Shown: positions 1-6,084 of the stretch, one piece after another
How positions within the stretch are numbered: position 1 is the first letter of the stretch
Layout: each line of letters starts with the position of its first letter
Assembly: GCA_046152925.1 (NCBI GenBank)
Contig: JBJXFX010000023.1
Coordinates: 1-25,310 of the forward strand
DNA: 25,310 bases
Source: CAMAUF01 sp046152925
Lineage (GTDB): Bacteria > Chloroflexota > Dehalococcoidia > Tepidiformales > Tepidiformaceae
Reading direction: 5' to 3'
Made by a program: the position numbers and the translations under genes
Notes under the pieces: model-generated
What the model saw: the letters and a program-made list of their open reading frames with translations, nothing else
Told to the model about the DNA's origin: nothing
Database searches by the model: none

Positions 1-488
1 GTGTACCGGTCGCTCCCGACTTGGACCCAGCCTTCGACGCGGCCCGCGATCTCGTACGTCATCCGCTCCATGAGGAGTCGTCCATCGATCCGCATCGCAC
101 TCAGGGGCCCGAGGTAGGGGACGCCCACCGTGTAGCACGTCAAGTCGCAGCTGATCCCGTACTGGTTCTCGTCAAGGACGAGCCGGATCGCGTTGAGCGG
201 CTCGGTGAGCTCGATGCGCAGCGGCCCGGCGCCGTAGTCATCGATCGTCGGCCGCAACCGCCGCGAGACGCGGATATTGTGTTGCATCCCTTGGTGGCGA
301 ATGCACACAAAGCCGTCCAGCACGTCGTTGTTCTGGTAAAGCCGCACGGTCGACGCGATCTGGATGTTGCCATCGATGTCGCAGAGACAGATGTAGTGCC
401 CGTCGTTCCAGTGCTTGTCGCCGCTGACCACCGTCGCAAACGTGTCGGTGACCTGATGCAGCGGGTGTTCGTCCGCCTTGGTGAGCAT
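1..488 (-). CDS. Lipocalin-like / DUF7064-type protein, 3' end cut by the window edge
   Basis: Reading the minus strand from the ATG at 488 gives 162 codons without a stop, running off the left edge, so the C-terminus is missing. GGAGG lies 7 bases before the ATG. The protein opens MLTKADEHPLHQV. It has beta-rich stretches such as WNDGHYICLCDIDG near residues 27-40, a QGMQHNIRVSRRLRP strand, then GPLRIELTEPLNAIRLVLD. The last motif recalls families of unknown function with two lipocalin-like halves (DUF7064/DUF7065, CrtC/AttH-like) that occur beside oxygenases and acyl-CoA enzymes. It is the last visible gene of a minus-strand run with VOC, flavoprotein and DinB genes. That it is a gene is fairly sure. 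The family name is tentative and the function unknown. Confidence 0.7.
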   Translation of the reverse strand, partial: MLTKADEHPLHQVTDTFATVVSGDKHWNDGHYICLCDIDGNIQIASTVRLYQNNDVLDGFVCIRHQGMQHNIRVSRRLRPTIDDYGAGPLRIELTEPLNAIRLVLDENQYGISCDLTCYTVGVPYLGPLSAMRIDGRLLMERMTYEIAGRVEGWVQVGSDRY

Positions 489-573
489 GTGCCTGCCTCC
501 GCCCGAAATTGGATTCGGCGAAGTCTACCGTCGGCCGATGAACAGCGCTTGGCCGCCTGGCCAGGAATCGTGG

Positions 574-927
574 CTACTGCTGGACGAGCGAGACGGGGTT
601 CCCTTCCGGATCCGTGATGAACGCGATGGTCGGGCCGTTCGGGATGTCGAACGGCTCACGCGTGACAGCCCCGCCAAACTCCACGGCCTTCGTGAGCGAG
701 GCGCGGAGGTCCTTCACCTGGAAGTACAAGATCACGCGCGAGTGGGCCCCCTGCTGGATGTGACCGGCGACGCCGCCCTCTGGCGCTCCGAGGCCCGCGG
801 GCGCCTGCATCACCGGGCCGTCGCTAAACGTCCAGTTGAACATGGCCGCGTAGAAGTCGCGGATGTTCGCCGGGTCACGAGCTTCGATCGCCCAATGGAC
901 GAGCGGGCGCGCCCAATCATCTGACAT
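574..927 (-). CDS. VOC (glyoxalase/bleomycin-resistance) family protein
   Basis: This 117-residue protein is a single vicinal-oxygen-chelate module. It opens with PLVHWAIEARDPANIRDFYA (the HxxIxxxDxxxxxxFY start of the fold), has RVILYFQVKDLRASLTKA at the start of the second half, and ends FITDPEGNPVSLVQQ, the usual end of the second beta-alpha-beta unit. Members bind a divalent metal and act as lyases, isomerases, dioxygenases or binding proteins. Nothing here fixes the reaction. The length is typical. The ATG follows the stop of the exported-protein gene by two bases, so the two are probably co-translated. The upstream gene's 3' end supplies no strong GGAGG. The family is clear and the substrate is not. 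Confidence 0.88.
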   Translation of the reverse strand: MSDDWARPLVHWAIEARDPANIRDFYAAMFNWTFSDGPVMQAPAGLGAPEGGVAGHIQQGAHSRVILYFQVKDLRASLTKAVEFGGAVTREPFDIPNGPTIAFITDPEGNPVSLVQQ

Positions 928-929
928 GG

Positions 930-1508
930 CTACTCGGGGTTCCCGTTGCCCGCCGTCTCGACAACCACGCGGACGCGGTAGCTGACAATGGCCTCAATGC
1001 AGGCCTCGGGCGCTTCCTCGGCCACCGCCATCTCGACCGCGCCGGCGAAGCTCTCCGTCTCTCCAGGCGCGACTTCGTCGTCCCAGCTCGTGTTCCGGAC
1101 AACGCCGAAGAAGTTGTACGCATCGCACGCGGCATGATGCGCGCCCGTCTCGGTTTGGACCGATTCGACAATCACTTCGCCCAAAGCGGTGTTGTCGCGT
1201 GTCTCATCGTCGGGGTTCGTCCGCCACTGGGGCAGCGTCAAGTTGAAGTCGCCGTTGTTCTGGATCGAAACGTGGCCAATGAGCACCACCGTGCCGTTCG
1301 GGCCAATCGGGGTCGGACACTGGATCAGGGGACCGTCGTCGATCGAGCACTCCTGGCTGACTGGCGTGTACCCGAGCACCCACTCCAACTCGCCGACGTT
1401 GACCGACTGCGGCCCGGAAATCTGGTCCGACTCCCACGCAAGCGTCCCACCCACGACCACTGCACCCAACAAGGCTACACCTGCCGCCGCGCCAAAGAAC
1501 GCTCGCAT
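930..1508 (-). CDS. Exported protein with TasA/CalY-like N-terminus
   Basis: The protein has 192 residues. The N-terminus MRAFFGAAAGVALLGAVVVG is a hydrophobic export signal, followed by GTLAWESDQ and then VNVGELEWVLGYTP. This layout, a signal ending in (G)T-x-A-(aromatic) and SD then an N-x-G-x-L strand, resembles SipW-type secreted TasA/camelysin proteins. The mature part is acidic and beta-rich, with Cys residues in QECSIDD, LIQCPTP, AACDAYN and EACIEA that could form disulfides. The ATG at 1508 was chosen because GAAGGGG lies upstream and a promoter occupies 1543-1571. An in-frame ATG at 1568 (TGATG overlap with the flavoprotein stop) would add 20 residues before the signal. It may be a fibre or surface protein, but no signal peptidase gene is in view. 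Confidence 0.72.
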   Translation of the reverse strand: MRAFFGAAAGVALLGAVVVGGTLAWESDQISGPQSVNVGELEWVLGYTPVSQECSIDDGPLIQCPTPIGPNGTVVLIGHVSIQNNGDFNLTLPQWRTNPDDETRDNTALGEVIVESVQTETGAHHAACDAYNFFGVVRNTSWDDEVAPGETESFAGAVEMAVAEEAPEACIEAIVSYRVRVVVETAGNGNPE

Positions 1509-1542
1509 CCCATCTACCCCTTCGACTCGGTTACCGGGTCGA

Positions 1543-1571
1543 ATCGTAAGCGGCCGGTAAACTGACATCAA
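1543..1571 (-). promoter_or_regulatory. Candidate sigma-70-type promoter for the exported protein
   Basis: On the minus strand TTGATG (1571-1566) is separated by 17 bases from TACGAT (1548-1543). Transcription would start near 1536, giving a leader of about 28 bases with a GAAGGGG site before the ATG at 1508. The -35 box overlaps the stop codon of the upstream flavoprotein gene. This would allow the exported protein, the VOC protein and the downstream gene to be expressed apart from the flavoprotein. Confidence 0.5.
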
Positions 1572-3196
1572 CCGGCAGCCGCGGCCGCGCGCGCCGCGTG
1601 CTTCCCCGACAGGTACCCGAACACCATGCCGGGGCCGAGCGTGCCCCCAGCGCCGCCGTAGGTCATCCCGAAGGCCGACGCCATCACGTTCCCAGCGGCG
1701 TACAACCCGGGGATCGCCTCGCCCTCCAGGTCGAGCACCTGGCCGTCCGTATCGGTCCGGGGCCCACCTTTCGTCCCAAGCGCGCCGCTCTGCACTTCGA
1801 CGGCGTAGAACGGCGGCGTGTCGAGCGGCCCAATCGTCGCCGCCGCGCCCTCGTAGGCGTGGTCGCCCCACCAAAGGTCGTGGGCGCTTTCGCCGCGATG
1901 GAAGTCGGGGTCACGCAACTCGGCCGCGTTCAGGTTCCAGCGCTGCACCGTCGCCTCCAGCGCGGCCGCGGGGACGCCGATTGCCGCCGCGAGCTCGGCG
2001 AGGGTCTCGCCCTTGGCGATCCAGGCCGGCAGCTCCGCCTTGCTCCCGGGCATGTGCGCCCCGAGGCCATACCGAGCAAGGTAGTGCGCGTCGCACACGA
2101 TCCAGGCGGGATGGTTGACGTACTCCATCGTGTTCACATCGATCACATGGAAGGCGGCGCCGAACGTGTTGTAGTTCGCAGCTTCGTTCGTGAACCGCTG
2201 GCCCCGGCGGTTGACCATGATCGAGTGCGGCTTCGTCTTGCCGCTCTGGACCTGGTACGGCCACGTGCCACCGCCCTCGGCCTTGGGCACGTCCGTCGTT
2301 GGGACCCACCAGGCTTCGCGCATGTTCCCGAGGCTGGCGCCCGCCTTCATCGCCATCTTGAGGCCGTCCCCGGTGTTGGTCGGGACCGAGACGGGGCGCG
2401 TCATCGGCCCCCGCACGAACGCTTTCACGAGCGCCGGGTTCCATTCGAACCCTCCGGTCGCGAGGATCACCCCGCCCTTCGCGTGGACCTCGAAGATCCC
2501 CTTTGGCCCTTCGAACCGCACACCCCGCACGCGTCCGCCCTCAATCACCAAGTCCGTCGCACGGGCCTCCGTGTGCGGCTCGATGCCCCGGTCGAGGCAG
2601 CCCTTAAGCAGCCGGCCGACGAGGGCTTGGCCATAGCCGCGCTCGTCGCGGGAGGCGCGGTCCTGGCGGAGCTCCAGCGGGGGGAGTTCCAGCTTGCCGC
2701 CCAGCGGGCCCTCGCCGAGTGTCATGTTCCCGTTCATTTGGCGCCCGACGGTCACTCTCGCCGCCCAGTCGCCAAGCTCGTGGAACGAAAACACCGGGCA
2801 CTCCAGCGACCGCCCGCCCTTCGTCTTCCCGCCCGGGAACTCCGGGTGGTAGTCGGGAAAGCCTTGCACGATCTGGAAGGCGACGGGCGAGTTCGACTCA
2901 ATGAAGGAGACCATCTCGGGCCCGGCGTCGACATACGCCTCGATCAGCGTCTCTTCGAGCATCCCCTGCGACATCGACATCAAGTACGAGATCGCCTCGA
3001 CGCGGCTATCCGGGATTTCAAGCTCGGCCATGTGCGGGTTGTTCGGGATCCAGACGAGGCCGCCCGACCATGCGCTCGTCCCGCCAACCTGCTCCCCGCG
3101 CTCGAACAGCCCGACCCGCGCGCCGTGCGCGTGCGCCGTGATCGCTGCCGTGAGGCCGGCCGCGCCGGTTCCGAGGACAATGACGTCGTAGTCCAC
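1568..3196 (-). CDS. FAD-dependent oxidoreductase, 3-ketosteroid-1-dehydrogenase/fumarate-reductase family
   Basis: The 542-residue protein starts MDYDVIVLGTGAAGLTAA, a dinucleotide-binding GxGxxG motif for the ADP part of FAD. FERGEQVGGTSAWSGG follows, typical of the FAD_binding_2 group. The middle holds the substrate-domain region (KGGVILATGGFEWNP near residues 270-285). The C-terminus reads GLYAAGNVMASAFGMTYGGA and then GTLGPGMVFGY, the second FAD contact of KstD-like enzymes. Members introduce C=C bonds next to a ketone (steroid A-ring) or reduce enones. The real substrate is unknown. The start is the GTG at 3196, two bases after the DinB stop, with AGGGGG seven bases upstream. The open frame continues upstream to 3595 but that part is only antisense-like shadow. 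The last base of its stop is the first base of an in-frame ATG for the next gene. Confidence 0.85.
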   Translation of the reverse strand: MDYDVIVLGTGAAGLTAAITAHAHGARVGLFERGEQVGGTSAWSGGLVWIPNNPHMAELEIPDSRVEAISYLMSMSQGMLEETLIEAYVDAGPEMVSFIESNSPVAFQIVQGFPDYHPEFPGGKTKGGRSLECPVFSFHELGDWAARVTVGRQMNGNMTLGEGPLGGKLELPPLELRQDRASRDERGYGQALVGRLLKGCLDRGIEPHTEARATDLVIEGGRVRGVRFEGPKGIFEVHAKGGVILATGGFEWNPALVKAFVRGPMTRPVSVPTNTGDGLKMAMKAGASLGNMREAWWVPTTDVPKAEGGGTWPYQVQSGKTKPHSIMVNRRGQRFTNEAANYNTFGAAFHVIDVNTMEYVNHPAWIVCDAHYLARYGLGAHMPGSKAELPAWIAKGETLAELAAAIGVPAAALEATVQRWNLNAAELRDPDFHRGESAHDLWWGDHAYEGAAATIGPLDTPPFYAVEVQSGALGTKGGPRTDTDGQVLDLEGEAIPGLYAAGNVMASAFGMTYGGAGGTLGPGMVFGYLSGKHAARAAAAAG

Positions 3197-3198
3197 GC

Positions 3199-3729
3199 CT
3201 ATGCCCCCTGATTCAGCAACACCGGGTCGAACCCAAGCATGCCCCGGATGAGGTTGATCTCGCCCCGATGGCCGTTCAGATGCATCACGAGGTGCAGGTT
3301 GATCGACTCCCCCAGCTGCTCGGTGCGCTGCCCGAGCTTCACCTCTCGCTTGAGCTCCTCGTCGCTGAGCCCGGCGAGATACGCGGTGGCGAGCTCCGCC
3401 ACCTTGGCCTGGTAGGCCAGAAATTGATCGAGGTTGGCGATCCGCACCGTCGCCGCCTCTTCGGTGGACTGCCCAGTCCCGAAGCCCTTCGCGGGGAGGC
3501 CGGTCCTTTCGGCCCAGCCGCCGGTTTCGAACTCGGCCGGTTTGCCCTGGAAGATCTGCTGGAAGAAGAGGTCCTCGATCCGTGCGGCGTGCCACATGGT
3601 CCAGGCGATGGAATGCGACTGCCCATCGGGGATGAAGTGCAGCTGCTCATCGGACAGGCCTTCAGGCGCGTTGCGGAATCCTCGGTGGATGAAGTCAAGC
3701 GTGACCTTCATGAAGTCGACGGCGGCCAT
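3199..3729 (-). CDS. DinB-like four-helix-bundle protein
   Basis: The 176-residue protein has the DinB/YfiT layout: a first helix with FMKVTLDFIHRGF, then HSIAWTMWHAARIED (a metal-ligand His followed by E-D), and a late HLVMHLNGHRGEINLIRG helix with two more His ligands. Such proteins bind a metal with three His. Some are thiol transferases for mycothiol or bacillithiol, and others are of unknown function. GGAGG is five bases before the ATG, so the start is secure. It is the first gene of the minus-strand run and is followed after two bases by the flavoprotein, suggesting co-translation. It may assist the oxidoreductase or detoxify its products, but this is inference. Confidence 0.88.
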   Translation of the reverse strand: MAAVDFMKVTLDFIHRGFRNAPEGLSDEQLHFIPDGQSHSIAWTMWHAARIEDLFFQQIFQGKPAEFETGGWAERTGLPAKGFGTGQSTEEAATVRIANLDQFLAYQAKVAELATAYLAGLSDEELKREVKLGQRTEQLGESINLHLVMHLNGHRGEINLIRGMLGFDPVLLNQGA

Positions 3730-3755
3730 GGCGCCCTCCGAGCGGTAGTCGCCGC

Positions 3756-3784
3756 AGCATACGCCGGCGCTGCGCGCCGGTCAG
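3756..3784 (-). promoter_or_regulatory. Candidate promoter of the DinB-flavoprotein operon
   Basis: On the minus strand CTGACC (3784-3779) and TATGCT (3761-3756) are 17 bases apart. The expected start of transcription is near 3749, leaving a 20-base leader with GGAGG. The -35 box matches TTGACA at four of six positions and the -10 box matches TATAAT at four of six. Confidence 0.5.
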
Positions 3785-3815
3785 CCGCTGCGTACTGCGG
3801 CCGGAAAGCCACGCG

Positions 3816-4547
3816 TTACGGCGCATCGGGTGGTGGAGTCCGTGGTTCACCGGTCGCCTCAAGGTATCGCCCCGGCTCCCAGGTCCCGACGGGCCGCTTT
3901 TCCCAGTCCTCGGTGCTCACGAAGGTGCCAGCTTCGTCCAGCATCACGAGGCCCCCCTCATCGAGCAGCGCCGTCGCCGCCGCGACGAGCTCAGTGGTCC
4001 CGCGCTTCCCCCCAGCCCAGAGCGCCTCGGCGAGCCGCATGCCCGTCGCGAGGTTCGCTCGTGCCATCGCCGCCGCTGGCGTGCCGTCACCACGACGTGC
4101 CAGCTCCTCGTTCGCGGTAAGCGTTGCCACGACCTGCGGCCCGACCGCACCGCCCTCGGCCCCCCCTTCGCGCAAGAGGTGCTCCGCGAGGAGGGCCGCC
4201 CACAGGCAGGTCCCCAACGCATCGGCCGGCCCGTGCACTTCGCCGAACCCGGCGTGTTCCTTCGCATCCTCGCGTGCAAGCTCGCCGAGCTGCTTGGCCA
4301 CCTCGGCCAAGTCGAGCGCATCCTTCGCGGGCCCAGCCCCTTTCGCGAGGTCCTCGACATCCTTCGCCGCCAGGCGATGCACCGCGCCCGCTTGGCCCGA
4401 CCCAAACACGCGCGCAGCAGCACGATTGCCGGCGGCGGCCTGGAGCTGCACGGCCGCCTGGACCCGCGAGTCCGCCGCCCGGCCCGCGTTTGCCGCCGGG
4501 GAACGCCCTTCGTCCTGCGGCCCTCGCCGCCGTGCTGCCCTTGCCAT
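3816..4547 (-). CDS. Ala-rich helical protein of unknown function with an AGNRA motif
   Basis: I do not recognise a catalytic domain. From the ATG at 4547 the protein has 243 residues. A basic start MARAARRR is followed near residues 29-47 by VQAAVQLQAAAGNRAAARV, which resembles the LQRxAGNRAVxRL segment found at the N-termini of many actinobacterial and Chloroflexota proteins, including DUF4157-type proteins linked to contractile injection systems. The rest is acidic, Ala/Leu-rich helix (for example DLAEVAKQLGELAREDA, and LGTCLWAALLAEHLLREG). A Trp-containing tail ends in a proline-rich stretch (TPPPDAP). An ATG nine bases earlier (4556) is possible. GAGGAT upstream could serve as a Shine-Dalgarno site or as a -10 box. 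No injection-system genes are in the window, so the motif is not evidence of one here. Confidence 0.65.
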   Translation of the reverse strand: MARAARRRGPQDEGRSPAANAGRAADSRVQAAVQLQAAAGNRAAARVFGSGQAGAVHRLAAKDVEDLAKGAGPAKDALDLAEVAKQLGELAREDAKEHAGFGEVHGPADALGTCLWAALLAEHLLREGGAEGGAVGPQVVATLTANEELARRGDGTPAAAMARANLATGMRLAEALWAGGKRGTTELVAAATALLDEGGLVMLDEAGTFVSTEDWEKRPVGTWEPGRYLEATGEPRTPPPDAP

Positions 4548-4554
4548 ACCGGGC

Positions 4555-4583
4555 ATCCTCGCGACCGCGCCTTGGCCCGTCAA
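4555..4583 (-). promoter_or_regulatory. Possible promoter for the AGNRA-motif gene
   Basis: TTGACG (4583-4578) lies 17 bases before GAGGAT (4560-4555) on the minus strand, and the ATG at 4547 follows seven bases later. The -35 box is good (five of six) and the -10 box poor. If used, the transcript would be nearly leaderless. The same GAGG could instead be the ribosome binding site. Confidence 0.3.
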
Positions 4584-4728
4584 CGGCCGGCTGACTCCCA
4601 AGCGAAAGCCCCGAAGTCCGCCGTGCAACTTGCGGCCGAGACGGCGGGCCAGACGCGCGGCGTCGCCCTAGACCGCGCTTGTCGGCCGCGCCCGGATTCG
4701 CGAGCTTGAGGCAGCCGCCAACGTGTGA

Positions 4729-4751
4729 GCGCTCGCGGATCAAGCGAGCGC
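4729..4751 (-). terminator. Stem-loop at the end of the epoxide-hydrolase-like gene
   Basis: GCGCTCGC (4729-4736) and GCGAGCGC (4744-4751) form an 8-bp GC-rich stem with a 7-base loop. The loop covers the gene's stop codon. There is no T-run after it on the minus strand, so an intrinsic terminator is uncertain. The remaining 4548-4728 stretch shows no gene I can support. Confidence 0.3.
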
Positions 4752-5108
4752 GCGCGTGTACGTCCCAAGGTCGAAGTAATCGCGCCACACGGCGATTTTG
4801 CCGCCTCGGACCTCGAAGACCCCGACGACCTGTAAGTCGACGTGCTTTCCGCCAGCGTCGGTGCGATCCACGCGTTCGGCAAATACCACATCGCCGGCGG
4901 CCGCGATGTTCGTAACCTCCCACTCAGTCGCCTGCCAACCGGCCAGGAAGCGCCGGATCGTCGCTGCCACTGCATCCCGGCCCTGCACGGGTGCCAGCGG
5001 TATGTTTTGGTAAATCGGGTCGTCGCCAAAGAACGTCATCAGTTCGTCGGTGTCGAGCCGGGCCCAGGCGGCGCAAAATGCCTGAACGATGGCGATGGGC
5101 GTTTCCAC
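4740..5108 (-). CDS. Limonene-1,2-epoxide-hydrolase-like enzyme
   Basis: The 122-residue protein matches the small single-domain limonene epoxide hydrolase (LEH) family within the SnoaL/NTF2-like fold. LEH activates water with Tyr53, Asn55 and Asp132 and opens the epoxide with an Arg99-Asp101 pair. Equivalent residues are all visible: Y33 and N35 in YQNIPLAPVQG, R79 and D81 in AERVDRTD, and D110 in AVWRDYFD. This makes an epoxide hydrolase more likely than a catalytically empty SnoaL-like protein. The start is the GTG at 5108, with AAAGGGG upstream. It is divergent from an aldo/keto reductase and close to oxygenase and flavoprotein genes, so an epoxide produced by oxidation of a terpenoid or other alkene is a plausible substrate. 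Confidence 0.82.
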   Translation of the reverse strand: METPIAIVQAFCAAWARLDTDELMTFFGDDPIYQNIPLAPVQGRDAVAATIRRFLAGWQATEWEVTNIAAAGDVVFAERVDRTDAGGKHVDLQVVGVFEVRGGKIAVWRDYFDLGTYTRALA

Positions 5109-5196
5109 GTGGCCACCCCTTTGAATAGCGTTGCGCGCAGCCTACGGCCAGGGCGCGATGGATGTCGCGCAACGACGGGTGAACAACAATGACGCC

Positions 5197-6012
5197 ATGA
5201 CGATCCCCACCCGGAAGCTCGGACGCACCGGCGTCGACATCCCCATCCTTGGCCTCGGCGCCATGGACACCCCGGGCTCACCCGAGGCCATGGAGACGCT
5301 CGCCGCCGCCGCCGAGGCCGGCGTCCGCTTCGTCGACACCGCTCGCGAATACGCCGGCAGCGAGCACCTCATCGGCCGCTTTCTCCGCGAATACGGCTCG
5401 AACCCGTTCTACCTCGCCTCCAAGACGTTCGCCCGCACGGCCGACGGCGCCCAACGCGAGGTCGACCGATCCCTCAGCGTGCTCGGCGTCCCCCGCATCG
5501 ACCTCTACCAGCTGCACGACGTCTCGACCGGGGACGCCTGGGACGCGGTAATGGCCGAGCGGGGGGCGCTCGAAGGCCTCAAAGTCGCGCAGTACCGCGG
5601 GCTGGTGGGCCAGATCGGCCTCTCCACCCACGACCTGGCGATCGCCCAACTGGCGATCGCGAGCGGCGACTTCGACACGATCATGCTCGACTTCTCGGCC
5701 TTCGCGCCGGAGAGCCGGTCCACGGTTCAAGACGCCGCCGTAGTCGGTCTTGGAGTCATCGTCATGCGGCCCGTGGGCGGTTCGGGCCGCGCCAGCGTCC
5801 TTCGCAATCGGAAACCGGCAAGCGACGAACTCTCCTTCGAGCGGTTGTTGGACTACGTCTGGTCCGAACCGGCGGTTTCGCTCGCGATCCCCGGCACGCG
5901 CTACCCAGACCGCGTCCGCCGCAACGCGACCGCCGCCGCCAACCATCGGCCGCTCTCCGAAGCGGCCTGCCGCGCACTCGAAGCGACCGCTGAGCAGTTC
6001 TACGAGGGCTGA
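5197..6012 (+). CDS. Aldo/keto reductase
   Basis: The 271-residue protein begins MTIPTRKLGRTGVDIPILGLG, the standard AKR start, and folds as a TIM barrel using NADPH. The catalytic tetrad is visible: D47 and Y52 in RFVDTAREYAGSEHLIG, K76 in LASKTF, and H107 in YQLHD. It is somewhat shorter than typical AKRs (about 310-330 residues). The C-terminal part (SFERLLDYVWSEPAVSLAIPG, then RRNATAAANHRPL) resembles the AKR group whose members act on small aldehydes or ketones. The ATG at 5197 is preferred over upstream in-frame codons because the N-terminal AKR motif begins there. An 88-bp divergent region separates it from the epoxide-hydrolase-like gene. The substrate is unknown. Confidence 0.9.
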   Translation: MTIPTRKLGRTGVDIPILGLGAMDTPGSPEAMETLAAAAEAGVRFVDTAREYAGSEHLIGRFLREYGSNPFYLASKTFARTADGAQREVDRSLSVLGVPRIDLYQLHDVSTGDAWDAVMAERGALEGLKVAQYRGLVGQIGLSTHDLAIAQLAIASGDFDTIMLDFSAFAPESRSTVQDAAVVGLGVIVMRPVGGSGRASVLRNRKPASDELSFERLLDYVWSEPAVSLAIPGTRYPDRVRRNATAAANHRPLSEAACRALEATAEQFYEG

Positions 6013-6024
6013 CGCTCAAGAGGC

Positions 6025-6058
6025 GGAGGGCTGCCCTTCGCACAAAGGGCGGCCCTCC
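6025..6058. terminator. Strong hairpin between convergent genes
   Basis: Bases 6025-6038 and 6045-6058 pair to give a 14-bp stem with a single T-G wobble and the loop CGCACA. It lies between the stop of the aldo/keto reductase (6012) and the convergent stop of the Rieske oxygenase gene (6085). There is no long T-run, but the position and stem strength suit a bidirectional terminator. Confidence 0.6.
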
Positions 6059-6084
6059 TGCACGTCCGCGCCGGACGAGATCCT

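Noticed and set aside
1509..1568. ATG at 1568 as the start of the exported protein
   Set aside because: It would put 20 polar residues before the signal peptide and place the promoter-like boxes inside the gene. ATG 1508 has a ribosome site.
1598..3211. 537-codon plus frame opposite the flavoprotein gene
   Set aside because: It is Arg/His-rich with no domain. The minus frame has FAD motifs at both ends.
3197..3595. N-terminal extension of the flavoprotein to 3595
   Set aside because: It overlaps the whole DinB gene in another frame, has no FAD-protein character, and GTG 3196 has a good ribosome site right at the FAD motif.
4548..4739. Possible small gene between the AGNRA-motif gene and the epoxide-hydrolase gene
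   Set aside because: The open frames here are low-complexity Arg/Ala/Pro strings without a ribosome site or domain. Only a hairpin is supportable.
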